A stretch of DNA of 53,271 bases from Candidatus Aminicenantota bacterium (GTDB taxonomy: Bacteria; Acidobacteriota; Aminicenantia; UBA2199), in contig JAPKZK010000076.1 of NCBI GenBank assembly GCA_026393835.1, positions 1 to 53,271 on the forward strand. The letters are read 5' to 3'. The notes beneath the pieces are model-generated. The model had not been told where the DNA came from. It saw only the letters and a list, made by a program, of their open reading frames with translations, and did not search any database. The translations under genes were made by a program, and so were the position numbers. Positions 30,851 through 39,823 of this stretch are shown piece by piece; the first letter of the stretch is position 1; each line of letters starts with the position of its first letter.

Positions 30851-31588
30851 ATGAAATATTTAATCTTTAGCGATATACACAGCAACCTGGAAGCATTTGA
30901 GAAGCTGCTGAGCCTGAAAAAAATCCAGGAAGTGGATAAATTTCTTTTCTTAGGCGACCTGGTGGGGTACGGCGCCGATCCCAATATGATCATCGAACTC
31001 TTCAAAACCATAAAAAATGTACATTCCATCAGGGGCAATCACGATAAAGTGATCTCCGAATTGGAATCCTCTTCCCTGTTCAATCCCGTGGCCGCCTTTT
31101 CAGCCGAATGGAGCAAACTTCATATCGGCAAAGAAAACATGAAAATCTTGCTGGACCTGAAAAAAGGACCCCAGGTGGTGGACCGTTTTATCACCATCTG
31201 TCACGGTTCCACTTTCGATGAAGACTATTACGTTTTTTCAATGTTCGAGGCAGTCGAGTCCATGAGATATATGCAGACTTCCATCGGCTTTTTCGGACAT
31301 ACCCATTTCCCCATTATTTACCTCCTGCGCAACGAGAAAATAGACGTGGTGCCCCTCAACAAAAATACCAAAATCAAATTAGACCCCAATACACGCTACC
31401 TGCTCAACCCCGGTTCCATCGGCCAGCCCAGGGACAAAGACCCCAATCCCAGTTTCATTATTTTCGATTCCACCAAACGGGAAATCCAGTTCATTCGCTA
31501 CAGTTATAATATAAAAAAGGCGCAAAAAAAGATACGAGAGGCCGGGTTGCCGGAAATCCTGGCCAGCCGCCTCGAATCCGGTATATAA
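30851..31588 (+). CDS. Calcineurin-like metallophosphoesterase (YfcE/MJ0936-like)
   Basis: 245 residues with the complete metal-site series: FSDIHSN (D8, H10), GDLVGYG, GNHD, a lone His in CHGS, and GHTH. The pattern LNPGSIGQPRDKDPNPSFIIFD is typical of the small cytoplasmic phosphodiesterases of this group. A dinuclear metal phosphodiesterase or phosphatase is expected; the substrate is unknown. It leads an operon of cell-wall genes; the next gene follows after 18 nt. Confidence 0.9.
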   Translation: MKYLIFSDIHSNLEAFEKLLSLKKIQEVDKFLFLGDLVGYGADPNMIIELFKTIKNVHSIRGNHDKVISELESSSLFNPVAAFSAEWSKLHIGKENMKILLDLKKGPQVVDRFITICHGSTFDEDYYVFSMFEAVESMRYMQTSIGFFGHTHFPIIYLLRNEKIDVVPLNKNTKIKLDPNTRYLLNPGSIGQPRDKDPNPSFIIFDSTKREIQFIRYSYNIKKAQKKIREAGLPEILASRLESGI

Positions 31589-31606
31589 AAAGGAGGTACG
31601 ATTATT

Positions 31607-32671
31607 ATGTCTATTAATATCGACGAGTTCCGTAAGCTGATCGACGGAATCCTGAATCAAAAGATCGAAGTTTTCCATTCCCGGGTCGATTCCGCCATCA
31701 ATACCATAATAGCCCAAATGGAAGAAGTAAAAGACCCGGGCGAACTCTCTACATATGACATTCCAAGGGATATTGAGCAAAAATTACTTAAAAAAGAACC
31801 CGCCAGGGAAGAAAAAATCGATTCGATGCATAAATATATAAGGAATATTGCTGCCGCCGCGAACCAGTTAAACCTGATTAATATTTTTTTAGAAGGCGTC
31901 AATCATTTCTGCACCAGGGCGGCGTTGTTCCTGCTGCGGGAAGATAAAATGGTAGGGTGGAAAGGCAGTGGTTTTTCCGCCCACGGGGGGGGGATCAACG
32001 ATGAAGAAGTAAAAAAAGTCTTCTTTTCACTTTCGGCCAATACGATTTTCAAATATGTACTGGAAAAAAGAAAACCCTATTCCGGCGCCCCGGCCCCCCA
32101 ACCGGATGACCACCTGATATACAGCCGGTTAGGCGGCGACAGGCCGGATAAAATTTTCGTCGCCCCTTTCTTTGTTAAAGGCAAACCCCAGGCCATTATA
32201 TATACCGATTCGTTTGGCGGGAAAGTCATCGGCGAAAAAGAAATCGAAATAATCTCCACGGTGGGCGAGATGAGCCTTGACTTGCTGCCGCTGCGGCAAA
32301 AATTACTGGCAAAAGTCAAAACCAGGGAATATGTCGAAGAAGATGAAGAAAAAATTCCCGATTTCGAACCCTATCCCACTTCCCTGGAAACCTTCAGCGA
32401 CGAGAAAACAGTCCATTCCATTAAAGCCAACGACCCGGAACGCCTGGCCCGCGTCATTATCAACGATATCATCCTCTACAACAAAACCGTGGTGGAAGAC
32501 GGCCGCGCCCATGGGAACCTGTTCAGCGTACTCAAGGATACTATCTTACAGTCCAAAGAGTTATACCTGAATAAATTCAGCGACATGGCCGCTTTTGAAA
32601 GACAATTGATCGAGACCCTCGCCAAAGGAGATAGAAACGCTTTAAAAGGTTACCGATTTGAAACTGTTTAA
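31607..32671 (+). CDS. GAF-like domain protein in the cell-wall operon
   Basis: 354 residues, cytoplasmic. AAGGAGG lies just upstream. Residues about 75-225 read as a GAF-like sensory domain (RNIAAAANQLNLINIFLEGVNHFCTRAALFLLREDKMVGWKGSGF in short pieces, then IFVAPFFVKGKPQAIIYTD). After a linker, residues about 280-350 have the pattern ERLARVIINDIILYNKTVVE, DGRAHGNLFSVLKDTI, FERQLIETLAKGD, a conserved C-terminal block that I have seen in Acidobacteria and Deltaproteobacteria proteins of unknown role. No catalytic motif. It overlaps the SLT gene by 14 nt. Possibly a regulator of the neighbours, but this is inference. Confidence 0.75.
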   Translation: MSINIDEFRKLIDGILNQKIEVFHSRVDSAINTIIAQMEEVKDPGELSTYDIPRDIEQKLLKKEPAREEKIDSMHKYIRNIAAAANQLNLINIFLEGVNHFCTRAALFLLREDKMVGWKGSGFSAHGGGINDEEVKKVFFSLSANTIFKYVLEKRKPYSGAPAPQPDDHLIYSRLGGDRPDKIFVAPFFVKGKPQAIIYTDSFGGKVIGEKEIEIISTVGEMSLDLLPLRQKLLAKVKTREYVEEDEEKIPDFEPYPTSLETFSDEKTVHSIKANDPERLARVIINDIILYNKTVVEDGRAHGNLFSVLKDTILQSKELYLNKFSDMAAFERQLIETLAKGDRNALKGYRFETV

Positions 32672-34802
32672 GAAAAAAACCACTTTAAAAAATATTCTTT
32701 TTTGGGCGCTTACTCTATCCTTTCCGGGAACAGCGCCGTTGATTTCCCACTCTCTCTTAGCGCAGCAGCCGCCGGCGCCGCAAGCGCAGCAGGAAGAACA
32801 GCAGCGACAGGAACAGCGACGGCGTCTATTCGATAATTACCGGGTCCTGGGCTATTTTTTAAAACTCCCCGACAATCTTTTTAATGGAACGGTTACGGGA
32901 ACTTTCACAGGAACCTTTACACAACCTGATTTACTAAAAATTGAGGACCCCTTTATCGTCGCTGTTATTAACGTGAAACTGGCCGAAGCGCTAGTGAAAG
33001 AAAAAAACTATCCCCAGGCCGAGACCCTGCTCATGTCCCTGGCCCCGCAGGGACCGCCCCCCGCATTCCTGGAAATGAAGATCAAAAAATTGCACCTGGA
33101 AAGCCTGTATTCCCAGCAAAAATACGCCCGGTTCATACAACGGTACGACGCTGCTCCGATTATGGATACCCTGCACAGCCAACTGCTTTATCTCAACTGT
33201 CTCAGCAAAACCAACGCCCACCGCGAGGCGTTTGAACTTTTTAAAAAATTGTTCCTGCAAAACCAGTTGAAACCGTTTAGCGATATAATCTCCCCAGCGG
33301 ACCTCGCGCAGTTCCTGCAAAAATTGTCCTACGACGATTGGTTCCAAAAGTTTAAATACCTGGCGGAAAAGAATTCCTTTTCCGAATTCTTGAAAGAAAA
33401 GCAGTATGTAAACGCCGGCCAATTGCTTGACCTCTTTTACGCAGAGTTCTATTACAAACAAAAACAATATACGATAGCGGAAAAGTATCTCGCTTCCGTC
33501 GAAAGCCCCAAACTGCTTGGCTGGAAACAAAAATTACTTATAAAAATCGAACTGCGTAGTAAAAATTATGAAGGCATCCTGGAAAATCTTGAGAAATTGA
33601 AAGACGATAAAGCCCTTTACGCCGAAGTTATATTCGATGCGGCCAGTATCCTTTTAATCCAGCATGAACCGACTCTCTCCCTCACACTCTTTGAAAAATA
33701 CAGCGCATTTATGGAAGCGCAGGAAGCGGAAAAATCCCCGGGGAAAACCATTTCCGATGCCAATTACTGGAGGGCCCTCTGGACCGCCGCCTGGCTCCAT
33801 TATCGGGCAAATAATAAGGAAAAAGCGCTCCCTTATTTTGAAAAAGGCCTCCAGGCAGACCCGGATACCTACAAAATAGCCAACACCTACTGGTATCACC
33901 GGCTGAAAAACCCGGACGCCCCGCCAATTTCACAACCCTCTCCCATGGAAGAGTTTCCCTTTACTTACTATTACGCTAAAACCCGCACTCCACAGTCGGC
34001 GCCCCAGGTTAACGATATTGGTTTGAAACGCTTTACCGCCCTTATAAACGGCCCACAGGGGCCGGGGTTTCTCCAGCTCCTGGCGCAATTAAAATCCCTA
34101 CTGGACAACGGCCTGGTGGATGAAAGTTTCGATTTTGTCCAGTGGGCCAAAATACATGAAAAATTGACCGATCCGGAGAAAAACACGTTTAAAATCATCG
34201 AATCCATTCTATACCTTAAGAAAGGAGATTTTTTCCATACCTTTGTCGCCTTCAGGGACAATTTCCCCGGCTACCAGGGGCTGCGGCTGCCCAAATTCTT
34301 AAGCGCCATCTATTGCCCTACCCGCTATGAAACGCCGGTGGATACATATTGCAAGCAGTATAACCTGGACAGGCACCTGGTGCTGGCCTTGATTCGCGAA
34401 GAAAGTTTTTTCAAGCCCGATGTCGTATCTCCCGCCAGGGCCAACGGGTTGATGCAGATATTATACGGCACCGCCCGGAAAATCGCCCAGAAACAGGGCA
34501 TTCGTATCGAGAAATGGGACCTTTACAACCCAGGGATCAATATAAGACTGGGGACCGATTATTTAAGAGAACTCCTGGATAAATACAACAATAAACTCCA
34601 CCTGGCGCTGGCCGCGTACAACGCCGGCGATTACCGCGTGGACGAATGGCTGCAGCGATTCGGCAATGTCCCGGAGGACGAATTTATCGAGATGATCCCT
34701 TTCACCGAAACACGCAATTATGTCAAAAATATCTTGAGAAATTACTACTATTACAGGTTCTATTATAGTAAAAAGGGAGTAGGGATTAAGGAGGCGCGAT
34801 AA
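32658..34802 (+). CDS. Lytic transglycosylase (SLT family) with TPR-like N-terminal region
   Basis: 714 residues. A signal peptide (about residues 10-35: ILFWALTLSFPGTAPLISHSLLAQ) is followed by a Gln-rich stretch and then a long helical, TPR-like region (residues about 100-540). The SLT domain is about 560-700: RHLVLALIREESFF with the catalytic Glu (about 579), then SPARANGLMQILYGTA, then RLGTDYLRELLD and HLALAAYNAGDYRVDEW. It cleaves peptidoglycan in the periplasm to give 1,6-anhydro ends, like Slt70. It starts inside the GAF gene (14-nt overlap) and ends one base before ddl, so coupling is tight. Confidence 0.92.
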   Translation: MKLFKKKTTLKNILFWALTLSFPGTAPLISHSLLAQQPPAPQAQQEEQQRQEQRRRLFDNYRVLGYFLKLPDNLFNGTVTGTFTGTFTQPDLLKIEDPFIVAVINVKLAEALVKEKNYPQAETLLMSLAPQGPPPAFLEMKIKKLHLESLYSQQKYARFIQRYDAAPIMDTLHSQLLYLNCLSKTNAHREAFELFKKLFLQNQLKPFSDIISPADLAQFLQKLSYDDWFQKFKYLAEKNSFSEFLKEKQYVNAGQLLDLFYAEFYYKQKQYTIAEKYLASVESPKLLGWKQKLLIKIELRSKNYEGILENLEKLKDDKALYAEVIFDAASILLIQHEPTLSLTLFEKYSAFMEAQEAEKSPGKTISDANYWRALWTAAWLHYRANNKEKALPYFEKGLQADPDTYKIANTYWYHRLKNPDAPPISQPSPMEEFPFTYYYAKTRTPQSAPQVNDIGLKRFTALINGPQGPGFLQLLAQLKSLLDNGLVDESFDFVQWAKIHEKLTDPEKNTFKIIESILYLKKGDFFHTFVAFRDNFPGYQGLRLPKFLSAIYCPTRYETPVDTYCKQYNLDRHLVLALIREESFFKPDVVSPARANGLMQILYGTARKIAQKQGIRIEKWDLYNPGINIRLGTDYLRELLDKYNNKLHLALAAYNAGDYRVDEWLQRFGNVPEDEFIEMIPFTETRNYVKNILRNYYYYRFYYSKKGVGIKEAR

Positions 34803-34803
34803 A

Positions 34804-35859
34804 ATGAAGAATAAAAAAATCACAGTCGGCATTTTGTTTGGCGGGCAGTCGGCGGAGCACGACGTCTCGCTCAATTCCACACATGCCCTTTATACCCACC
34901 TCGATAAAGAGAAATTCAGTCCCATACTGATCTATATCGACAGGGGCGGGTTGTGGCGCATCATGGCTGAAGACGCCTTCTTAAAAAAAGATTTCTCCCC
35001 TACGCCCGGGTACTCATTTCTACCCTGGCAAATGGATATCGTCAAAAGATTCGACGCCGATATCTATTTCCCCATGCTTCACGGACCCAACGGCGAGGAC
35101 GGCAGGATCCAGGCCCTGTTGGAATTGGCCGGCAAACCCTACGTGGGCGCCAACAGTTTCGCCTCGGGCCTGGCCATGGATAAAGTGGCCTCCAAGCTCC
35201 TCTTTAAAAACGCCGGACTTAACGTGGGCGCTTTTTTATTTTTCGAAACCAATGATTACCCGCAAATCCGAGAAACCATCGCTGGAAAATTAACATATCC
35301 CCTGTTTATCAAACCCTCGGCCATGGGTTCTTCCGTCGGAATTAGCAAGGTTTCCCGTGAAGAGCAGTTAAAGGCGGCGCTTGACCTGGCCTTTCGCTAT
35401 GATCGCAAAGTCCTGGTGGAAAAAGCCCTGGATATGCGGGAGATTGAAGTTTCCGTCATGGGCAACGACGGCATCAAAATCTCCCGGCCCGGCGAATTGG
35501 TTCCCCACAATGAATTCTACGATTACAAAGACAAATACATCGACGGCAAGACCACCTTTTACCTGCCCGCGCACCTGGACGCGGAAACCGAGGAGAAGGT
35601 GCGCCAGGCGGCCGGGAAGGCGTACAAAGCCCTCTTTCTCAACGGCATGGCGCGGGTGGATATTTTTATCGAGAAACAAACCGGCATTATTTATATCAAT
35701 GAGATCAATACCATCCCCGGGTTCACCGAGATCAGCATGTTCCCCAAATTATGGACCCTGGAAGGAATTTCGTTTACCCAACTGGTTACCGGGCTCATCG
35801 ATTACGGTTTCGCTTATTACCGGGAAACCAATAATTTCAGCGTGGATTTACAGGGATAA
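34804..35859 (+). CDS. ddl: D-alanine-D-alanine ligase
   Basis: 351-residue ATP-grasp enzyme that makes D-Ala-D-Ala for lipid II. The N-terminus GGQSAEHDVSLNSTHAL is the family signature. Active-site parts are MLHGPNGEDGRIQALLELAG, FIKPSAMGSSVGISKV and INEINTIPGFTEISMFPKLW. ATG one base after the SLT stop; ruvX follows after 6 nt. Nothing missing. Confidence 0.96.
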   Translation: MKNKKITVGILFGGQSAEHDVSLNSTHALYTHLDKEKFSPILIYIDRGGLWRIMAEDAFLKKDFSPTPGYSFLPWQMDIVKRFDADIYFPMLHGPNGEDGRIQALLELAGKPYVGANSFASGLAMDKVASKLLFKNAGLNVGAFLFFETNDYPQIRETIAGKLTYPLFIKPSAMGSSVGISKVSREEQLKAALDLAFRYDRKVLVEKALDMREIEVSVMGNDGIKISRPGELVPHNEFYDYKDKYIDGKTTFYLPAHLDAETEEKVRQAAGKAYKALFLNGMARVDIFIEKQTGIIYINEINTIPGFTEISMFPKLWTLEGISFTQLVTGLIDYGFAYYRETNNFSVDLQG

Positions 35860-35865
35860 CCCCCG

Positions 35866-36282
35866 ATGAAAATACTGGCCATCGATTTCGGCATGAAACG
35901 AATGGGGTTTGCCGTAGGTAATACCGATCCGCGGACCGCCGCGCCCATTGCCCCGCTGGTCCGGCAAAATGAGCAGCAGGATACCATGTACATTCAAAAC
36001 CTGTTGGATGAGTACGATATCGCTAAAATCATTATCGGTTACCCCCTGAACATGGACGGCAGTAAAAGCGATGTCACCCTCCAGGTGGAAAATTTCGCCC
36101 GGCAAATCAAGGAGCGTTTCGCCATTGAGAGTGAATTCGTCGATGAGCGGCTTACCAGTTTCGAGGCCGAGGAGATGTTAAAAGAGTTTCAGCCGGATTA
36201 TAAAAAAAGAAAAAAAGTGCTCGATTCCGTATCGGCCCTGGTAATTTTGAGAAGTTATCTGGAGAGTGTGGGGGCGTTATGA
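35866..36282 (+). CDS. ruvX: RuvX/YqgF Holliday-junction resolvase-like nuclease
   Basis: 138-residue RNase-H-fold protein: ILAIDFGMKRMGFAVGN with the first catalytic Asp, IIGYPLNMDGSKSD, and VDERLTSFEAEEML with the later acidic residues, ending with the conserved DSVSALVILRSYL. Proposed roles are 16S rRNA 5' maturation and Holliday junction resolution. It overlaps mltG by 4 nt (ATGA). The ruvX-mltG pairing is common in bacteria. Confidence 0.93.
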   Translation: MKILAIDFGMKRMGFAVGNTDPRTAAPIAPLVRQNEQQDTMYIQNLLDEYDIAKIIIGYPLNMDGSKSDVTLQVENFARQIKERFAIESEFVDERLTSFEAEEMLKEFQPDYKKRKKVLDSVSALVILRSYLESVGAL

Positions 36283-37304
36283 AAAAAAAGAAGAAGACCG
36301 CAAAGAAGTATTTTATAATTTTTTTTAGTTTAGTCGCGGCGGCTGTCGTGCTGGTGGGCATCGATTTTTATCAAAAAGTGTATACGTCCTACAAAGATTA
36401 TCCTGGGGCCGTCACCATCGAGGTTAAAAAAGGCGCCGCCATATCCATTGTGGGGCGCCAGCTTGCCCGGGAGAAAATCATCGCCGGTTACCTATATTTC
36501 AGGATATACTACCGGCTCTTTTTTGCGGGGGCCAGCATCAAATCCGGCGAATATCGATTTGACCGGCCAATGACAATGAAAGAGGTCATCGAAATATTAA
36601 CCCAGGGGAAGGTGGTGCTTTATAAAGTGACCATCCGGGAGGGGTTGATCATCAAAGAGATTGCGGGGCTGCTGCAGCAGGAGCGCGGTATTGCTTCCGA
36701 AAGTTTCATCAGGGCCGCCGGCAATATTGCCCTGGTGCGCAACCTCGATCCCGGGGCCGACAGCCTGGAAGGTTATCTCTATCCCGATACGTATCACATT
36801 CGCCGGGAAACCGATGCGGATGAGATGGCGCATTTGATGGTGGACAAATTCAAAGAGAACTTTACCGAGTCCATGAAGTGGCGGGCCGAAAAACTCGGCA
36901 TGTCCATCCGACAAGTGCTTACATTGGCCTCTTTGATCGAAAAGGAAACCTCTTCCCGGGAAGAGCGGTTTTTAATATCATCCGTATTTCACAACCGTTT
37001 GAGAATAGGTATGCCGTTGGGGTGTGATCCCACCATTATTTATGCCTTAAAGAGGATTGGGAAGTATACCGGCAAATTAGGGTGGAACGATTTGAAAATC
37101 GATTCGCCCTACAACACCCGTTTATACAGGGGGCTTCCGCCCGGACCCATTTGCAATCCCGGTTATGCTTCCATCGAAGCCGCGTTATTCCCGGAAAGCA
37201 CGCAATACCTCTATTTTGTAGCCAGGAACCCGCAATCCCACTATTTTTCCAAAACCCTGGACGAGCATAATTGGGCCGTACGAAAGTATATTATCAACCG
37301 GTAA
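36279..37304 (+). CDS. mltG: Endolytic transglycosylase MltG
   Basis: 341 residues. N-terminal Lys-rich cytoplasmic tail, a single membrane helix (IIFFSLVAAAVVLVGIDFYQ) and a periplasmic YceG domain: VTIREGLIIKEIAGLL, EGYLYPDTYHI, LTLASLIEKETSSREERFLI with the catalytic Glu of EKET, SVFHNRLRIGMPLGCDPTI, and SPYNTRLYRGLPPGPICNPG. It cuts nascent glycan strands and sets their length. Last gene of the six-gene operon; repeats follow. Confidence 0.95.
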   Translation: MKKKKKTAKKYFIIFFSLVAAAVVLVGIDFYQKVYTSYKDYPGAVTIEVKKGAAISIVGRQLAREKIIAGYLYFRIYYRLFFAGASIKSGEYRFDRPMTMKEVIEILTQGKVVLYKVTIREGLIIKEIAGLLQQERGIASESFIRAAGNIALVRNLDPGADSLEGYLYPDTYHIRRETDADEMAHLMVDKFKENFTESMKWRAEKLGMSIRQVLTLASLIEKETSSREERFLISSVFHNRLRIGMPLGCDPTIIYALKRIGKYTGKLGWNDLKIDSPYNTRLYRGLPPGPICNPGYASIEAALFPESTQYLYFVARNPQSHYFSKTLDEHNWAVRKYIINR

Positions 37305-37456
37305 TAAGACTCTAACCAAACCTGGATTTTGTCGCTAGCCAGGGCCTATCCGAAAAGTCAGGGATGCTTTGAAATTTAAAATTGTAGTGTGTCGCGAACA
37401 GGCATTGCCTGTTCCCTACCAACCGTGTTAATTCCCGTCATTCGTGGGCGGGCAAA
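37305..37456. repeat. Gap with hairpin and attcgtg repeats
   Basis: GAACAGGC (37396-37403) - att - GCCTGTTC (37407-37414) repeats the hairpin at 2689-2709. 37424-37449 has gtgttaattcccgtcattcg then tgggcg, a variant of the attcgtg chain. No gene seen. Confidence 0.6.
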
Positions 37457-38881
37457 CTATAACTCCCCTGGAATTGCATTTTCTATCCGAGACCTGATAA
37501 AAGGAAAAAATGGATTATAACGTGTCCTTATCAGATCGGAAGAATCAAGTGCGATTATAGATTTTTCAACCCTTACGTTGAGCTCGCCCAATTCCGACCC
37601 CTGGCCGTAATATTCATCTTCCGGTGCTACCGGGATACATATATGCGAAAGAGCAAAAAAATGTCCCGGCCACTTTAGTATACTCTCAAACCGTATCTCT
37701 TCCTTTCCGAAGTATGATATGAACTTAACATCGGCGCTTTTTTTCTCGTTTGTAACAACGATTAGCTTTGCTTTGAAATTAGAACGTTTTTTTACTTCAT
37801 CCAGCAGTTTGTTTGCGGCATCGACATCCAGTAACTTTTCAAATAAGCGATTGATGTCAAAAAGTACAAGTTCACTTTTTTCTGTGCTTATTTCAGCCAT
37901 CATCTCAACCAATTTTTCGGTGCTAACAGTGGCGTCCACAATCGATTGAAAAGCATAGATCGGGGGCATCTTTTGAAGATCATCTTTATTTGAAACCAGT
38001 TTCTTCACAAGTTTTCTATTCTCCCTGGTCAATTCATAGATCTGATCGGCTGCATTTTTAGGAAAAGAGTTGTATTTACAGGGTTCATATTCCGGTTTTA
38101 TCTCTTTCCATTTAAATTTTCTAAAGTATGGTATCCAGCTTATAAGTGCATGCCAGTCGGCAAATTCCGCAAGCCAGGATACACCGATGGCCGGGGAAAA
38201 TAAGAACAGTTTATCCGGCGTGGGTAAACCCGATGTAAGAGTCTCCAATACATATCTTAAAGTCAATGCCCCCCCGGTGGAAAATCCCCCCACAAAAAAT
38301 TGGGGGGCTTCGTATTTACTTATTTCTTTGCGGACCATGTGGGCGCCAAATTTAACGGCAGCATACCAATCTTCCCATTTTACATCCAATAATGCCCCGG
38401 GAGTTGTCCCATGACCCGGCAGCCGAAGACAATTAACATAGTATCCTTTTTGTGCAAATATCCCCGCGATTGCCCTTAAGTAGTATGGCGAATCGGTCAA
38501 CCCATGAATCAGTAAAATTCCGCCTTTCTTTTTATCTTGCAGCGGAAAACATTCAAATGAGCTATTTAAATTCTCACCGTCTTTGTACGGCGAGCTTTTA
38601 CTTTTTCGTACGTATCGATTAAAGGGTTCCTCCTCCTCGATGGCAACTTCTTCATAGGTTTTATCAAGAAATTCTTTTTCTTGCGCCAGATAGTCTGAAA
38701 ACGTATTGTAACTCCCCTGGGTTAAGTTATCTTTAATATTCGGAAGCGTATGCCATTTTTGCAGGTCCTTCATTGTTCTTGCTTTGAACGCCCGATTCAA
38801 TAGCACTATTAAAAAGAGTACTATTGTTAAAACTACTAAGCCCCCCAGGGTTGTAAAAACAAAATCTAATCTTGTTATCAT
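37457..38881 (-). CDS. Membrane-anchored alpha/beta hydrolase
   Basis: 474 residues, long for the family. An N-terminal anchor (residues about 7-30, FTTLGGLVVLTIVLFLIVLL) is followed by the hydrolase fold: GGILLIHGLTDSPYYLRAIA (oxyanion HG), LRLPGHGTTPGALLDVKWED and the nucleophile elbow GGFSTGGA (Ser at about 200). The first part resembles monoacylglycerol-lipase/carboxylesterase proteins. The His should lie in the last quarter (HFFALSHICIPV). The extra about 150 residues between (ENRKLVKKLVSNKDDLQKMP ...) are helical and unassigned. It follows the M50-like gene by 11 nt on the same strand; substrate unknown. Confidence 0.85.
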   Translation of the reverse strand: MITRLDFVFTTLGGLVVLTIVLFLIVLLNRAFKARTMKDLQKWHTLPNIKDNLTQGSYNTFSDYLAQEKEFLDKTYEEVAIEEEEPFNRYVRKSKSSPYKDGENLNSSFECFPLQDKKKGGILLIHGLTDSPYYLRAIAGIFAQKGYYVNCLRLPGHGTTPGALLDVKWEDWYAAVKFGAHMVRKEISKYEAPQFFVGGFSTGGALTLRYVLETLTSGLPTPDKLFLFSPAIGVSWLAEFADWHALISWIPYFRKFKWKEIKPEYEPCKYNSFPKNAADQIYELTRENRKLVKKLVSNKDDLQKMPPIYAFQSIVDATVSTEKLVEMMAEISTEKSELVLFDINRLFEKLLDVDAANKLLDEVKKRSNFKAKLIVVTNEKKSADVKFISYFGKEEIRFESILKWPGHFFALSHICIPVAPEDEYYGQGSELGELNVRVEKSIIALDSSDLIRTRYNPFFPFIRSRIENAIPGEL

Positions 38882-38892
38882 TATTTTCTCCT

Positions 38893-39609
38893 CTATCGCT
38901 TTTTAAATGAAACTTTTAAGGTAATTACCAGGATTAATACGGCCACCACAATCCAGATTATACCGATGGACATTGAAAGATTTGGGACGCCCAGTAACCG
39001 GGCAATCCTGTCCGCGTCGCTGCCGATCCCACTTCGGTCGATAACATCCTCCTTGATATCGATAATGGCATATAAACAACTGATAAATCCCAGGGATTTG
39101 AGAAATATTTTGTGAAATAGGGGCGGAAACCACCGGATAGCCGCAAAAAGGAATAAGGTAAATGCGAAACAGAATATGATTCCGAATAACTGGCCGGTCT
39201 TAATGACATAAAAAGAAATCACCAGCATCATCAGGGCAACAAAAAACGTGATCCCCTTATCGAACCGCGTCCTGGAAGCAACGATAAAAATAAGCGCCCC
39301 CCAGATCATGCTGCCCAGGTAGCCGGCCGCCGCAACAAAAGACTGCTGTAAAAAACCGGCTTCGGCTGGAAGTGCATACACACAATAACCGCCGATCCTG
39401 CTGTCGATCTGGATATGATCGATTTTCCCTCCCATCAAAAGGGAGGCCAACCCGTGGCTCAGTTCATGCAGTCCTACCACGAAAAGTTTCACCGGGTAAA
39501 GCCAAACAGTATTCCATAATAATACGGAAATAATAAACACCGACGACAGGATCAACACATTGACCATAACCGGCAGTTCTTTTTTACTTGTTTCAGTCGC
39601 TTGTCCCAT
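38893..39609 (-). CDS. M50B-like membrane zinc metalloprotease
   Basis: 238 residues with about six membrane helices. HExxH is present as HELSH (48-52) at the end of a hydrophobic helix (KLFVVGLHELSHGLASLLMGG), followed by DSRIGGYCVYALPAEAGFLQQSFVAAAGYLGSMIWG in short order, the pattern of M50B-like intramembrane proteases. A distal Asp ligand is not certain. CAGGAGGTGA 5 nt upstream makes the start secure. It is the first gene of a two-gene unit with the hydrolase. Confidence 0.85.
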   Translation of the reverse strand: MGQATETSKKELPVMVNVLILSSVFIISVLLWNTVWLYPVKLFVVGLHELSHGLASLLMGGKIDHIQIDSRIGGYCVYALPAEAGFLQQSFVAAAGYLGSMIWGALIFIVASRTRFDKGITFFVALMMLVISFYVIKTGQLFGIIFCFAFTLFLFAAIRWFPPLFHKIFLKSLGFISCLYAIIDIKEDVIDRSGIGSDADRIARLLGVPNLSMSIGIIWIVVAVLILVITLKVSFKKR

Positions 39610-39733
39610 AAAATCACCTCCTGAGATATTGTATTTTAAAGGAAAAAGGTTTATTTTTCAACCGGTATGAAAATAGAGTCCACAAAATACACGAACACAC
39701 GGAAAAATACCCCCCTCTGACGTCTAACGTACC

Positions 39734-39789
39734 GGGACTAAAGTCCCGTTTTTAAAAAAAGGACTTTAGTCCCATGGTCAAAATGACCA
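39734..39789. repeat. Two adjoining hairpins upstream of the lipoprotein cluster
   Basis: GGGACTAAAGTCC (39734-39746) and GGACTTTAGTCCC (39761-39773) form a perfect 13-bp stem whose loop is Ts followed by As. Directly after it, TGGTCA - aaa - TGACCA (39775-39789) is a second hairpin. They lie 35-90 nt before the ATG at 39824 and could be a REP-like repeat, a terminator for unseen transcripts or a 5' leader element. Confidence 0.75.
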
Positions 39790-39823
39790 TTTTGAATTAC
39801 TATTTAACCTGTAGGAGGAAATA

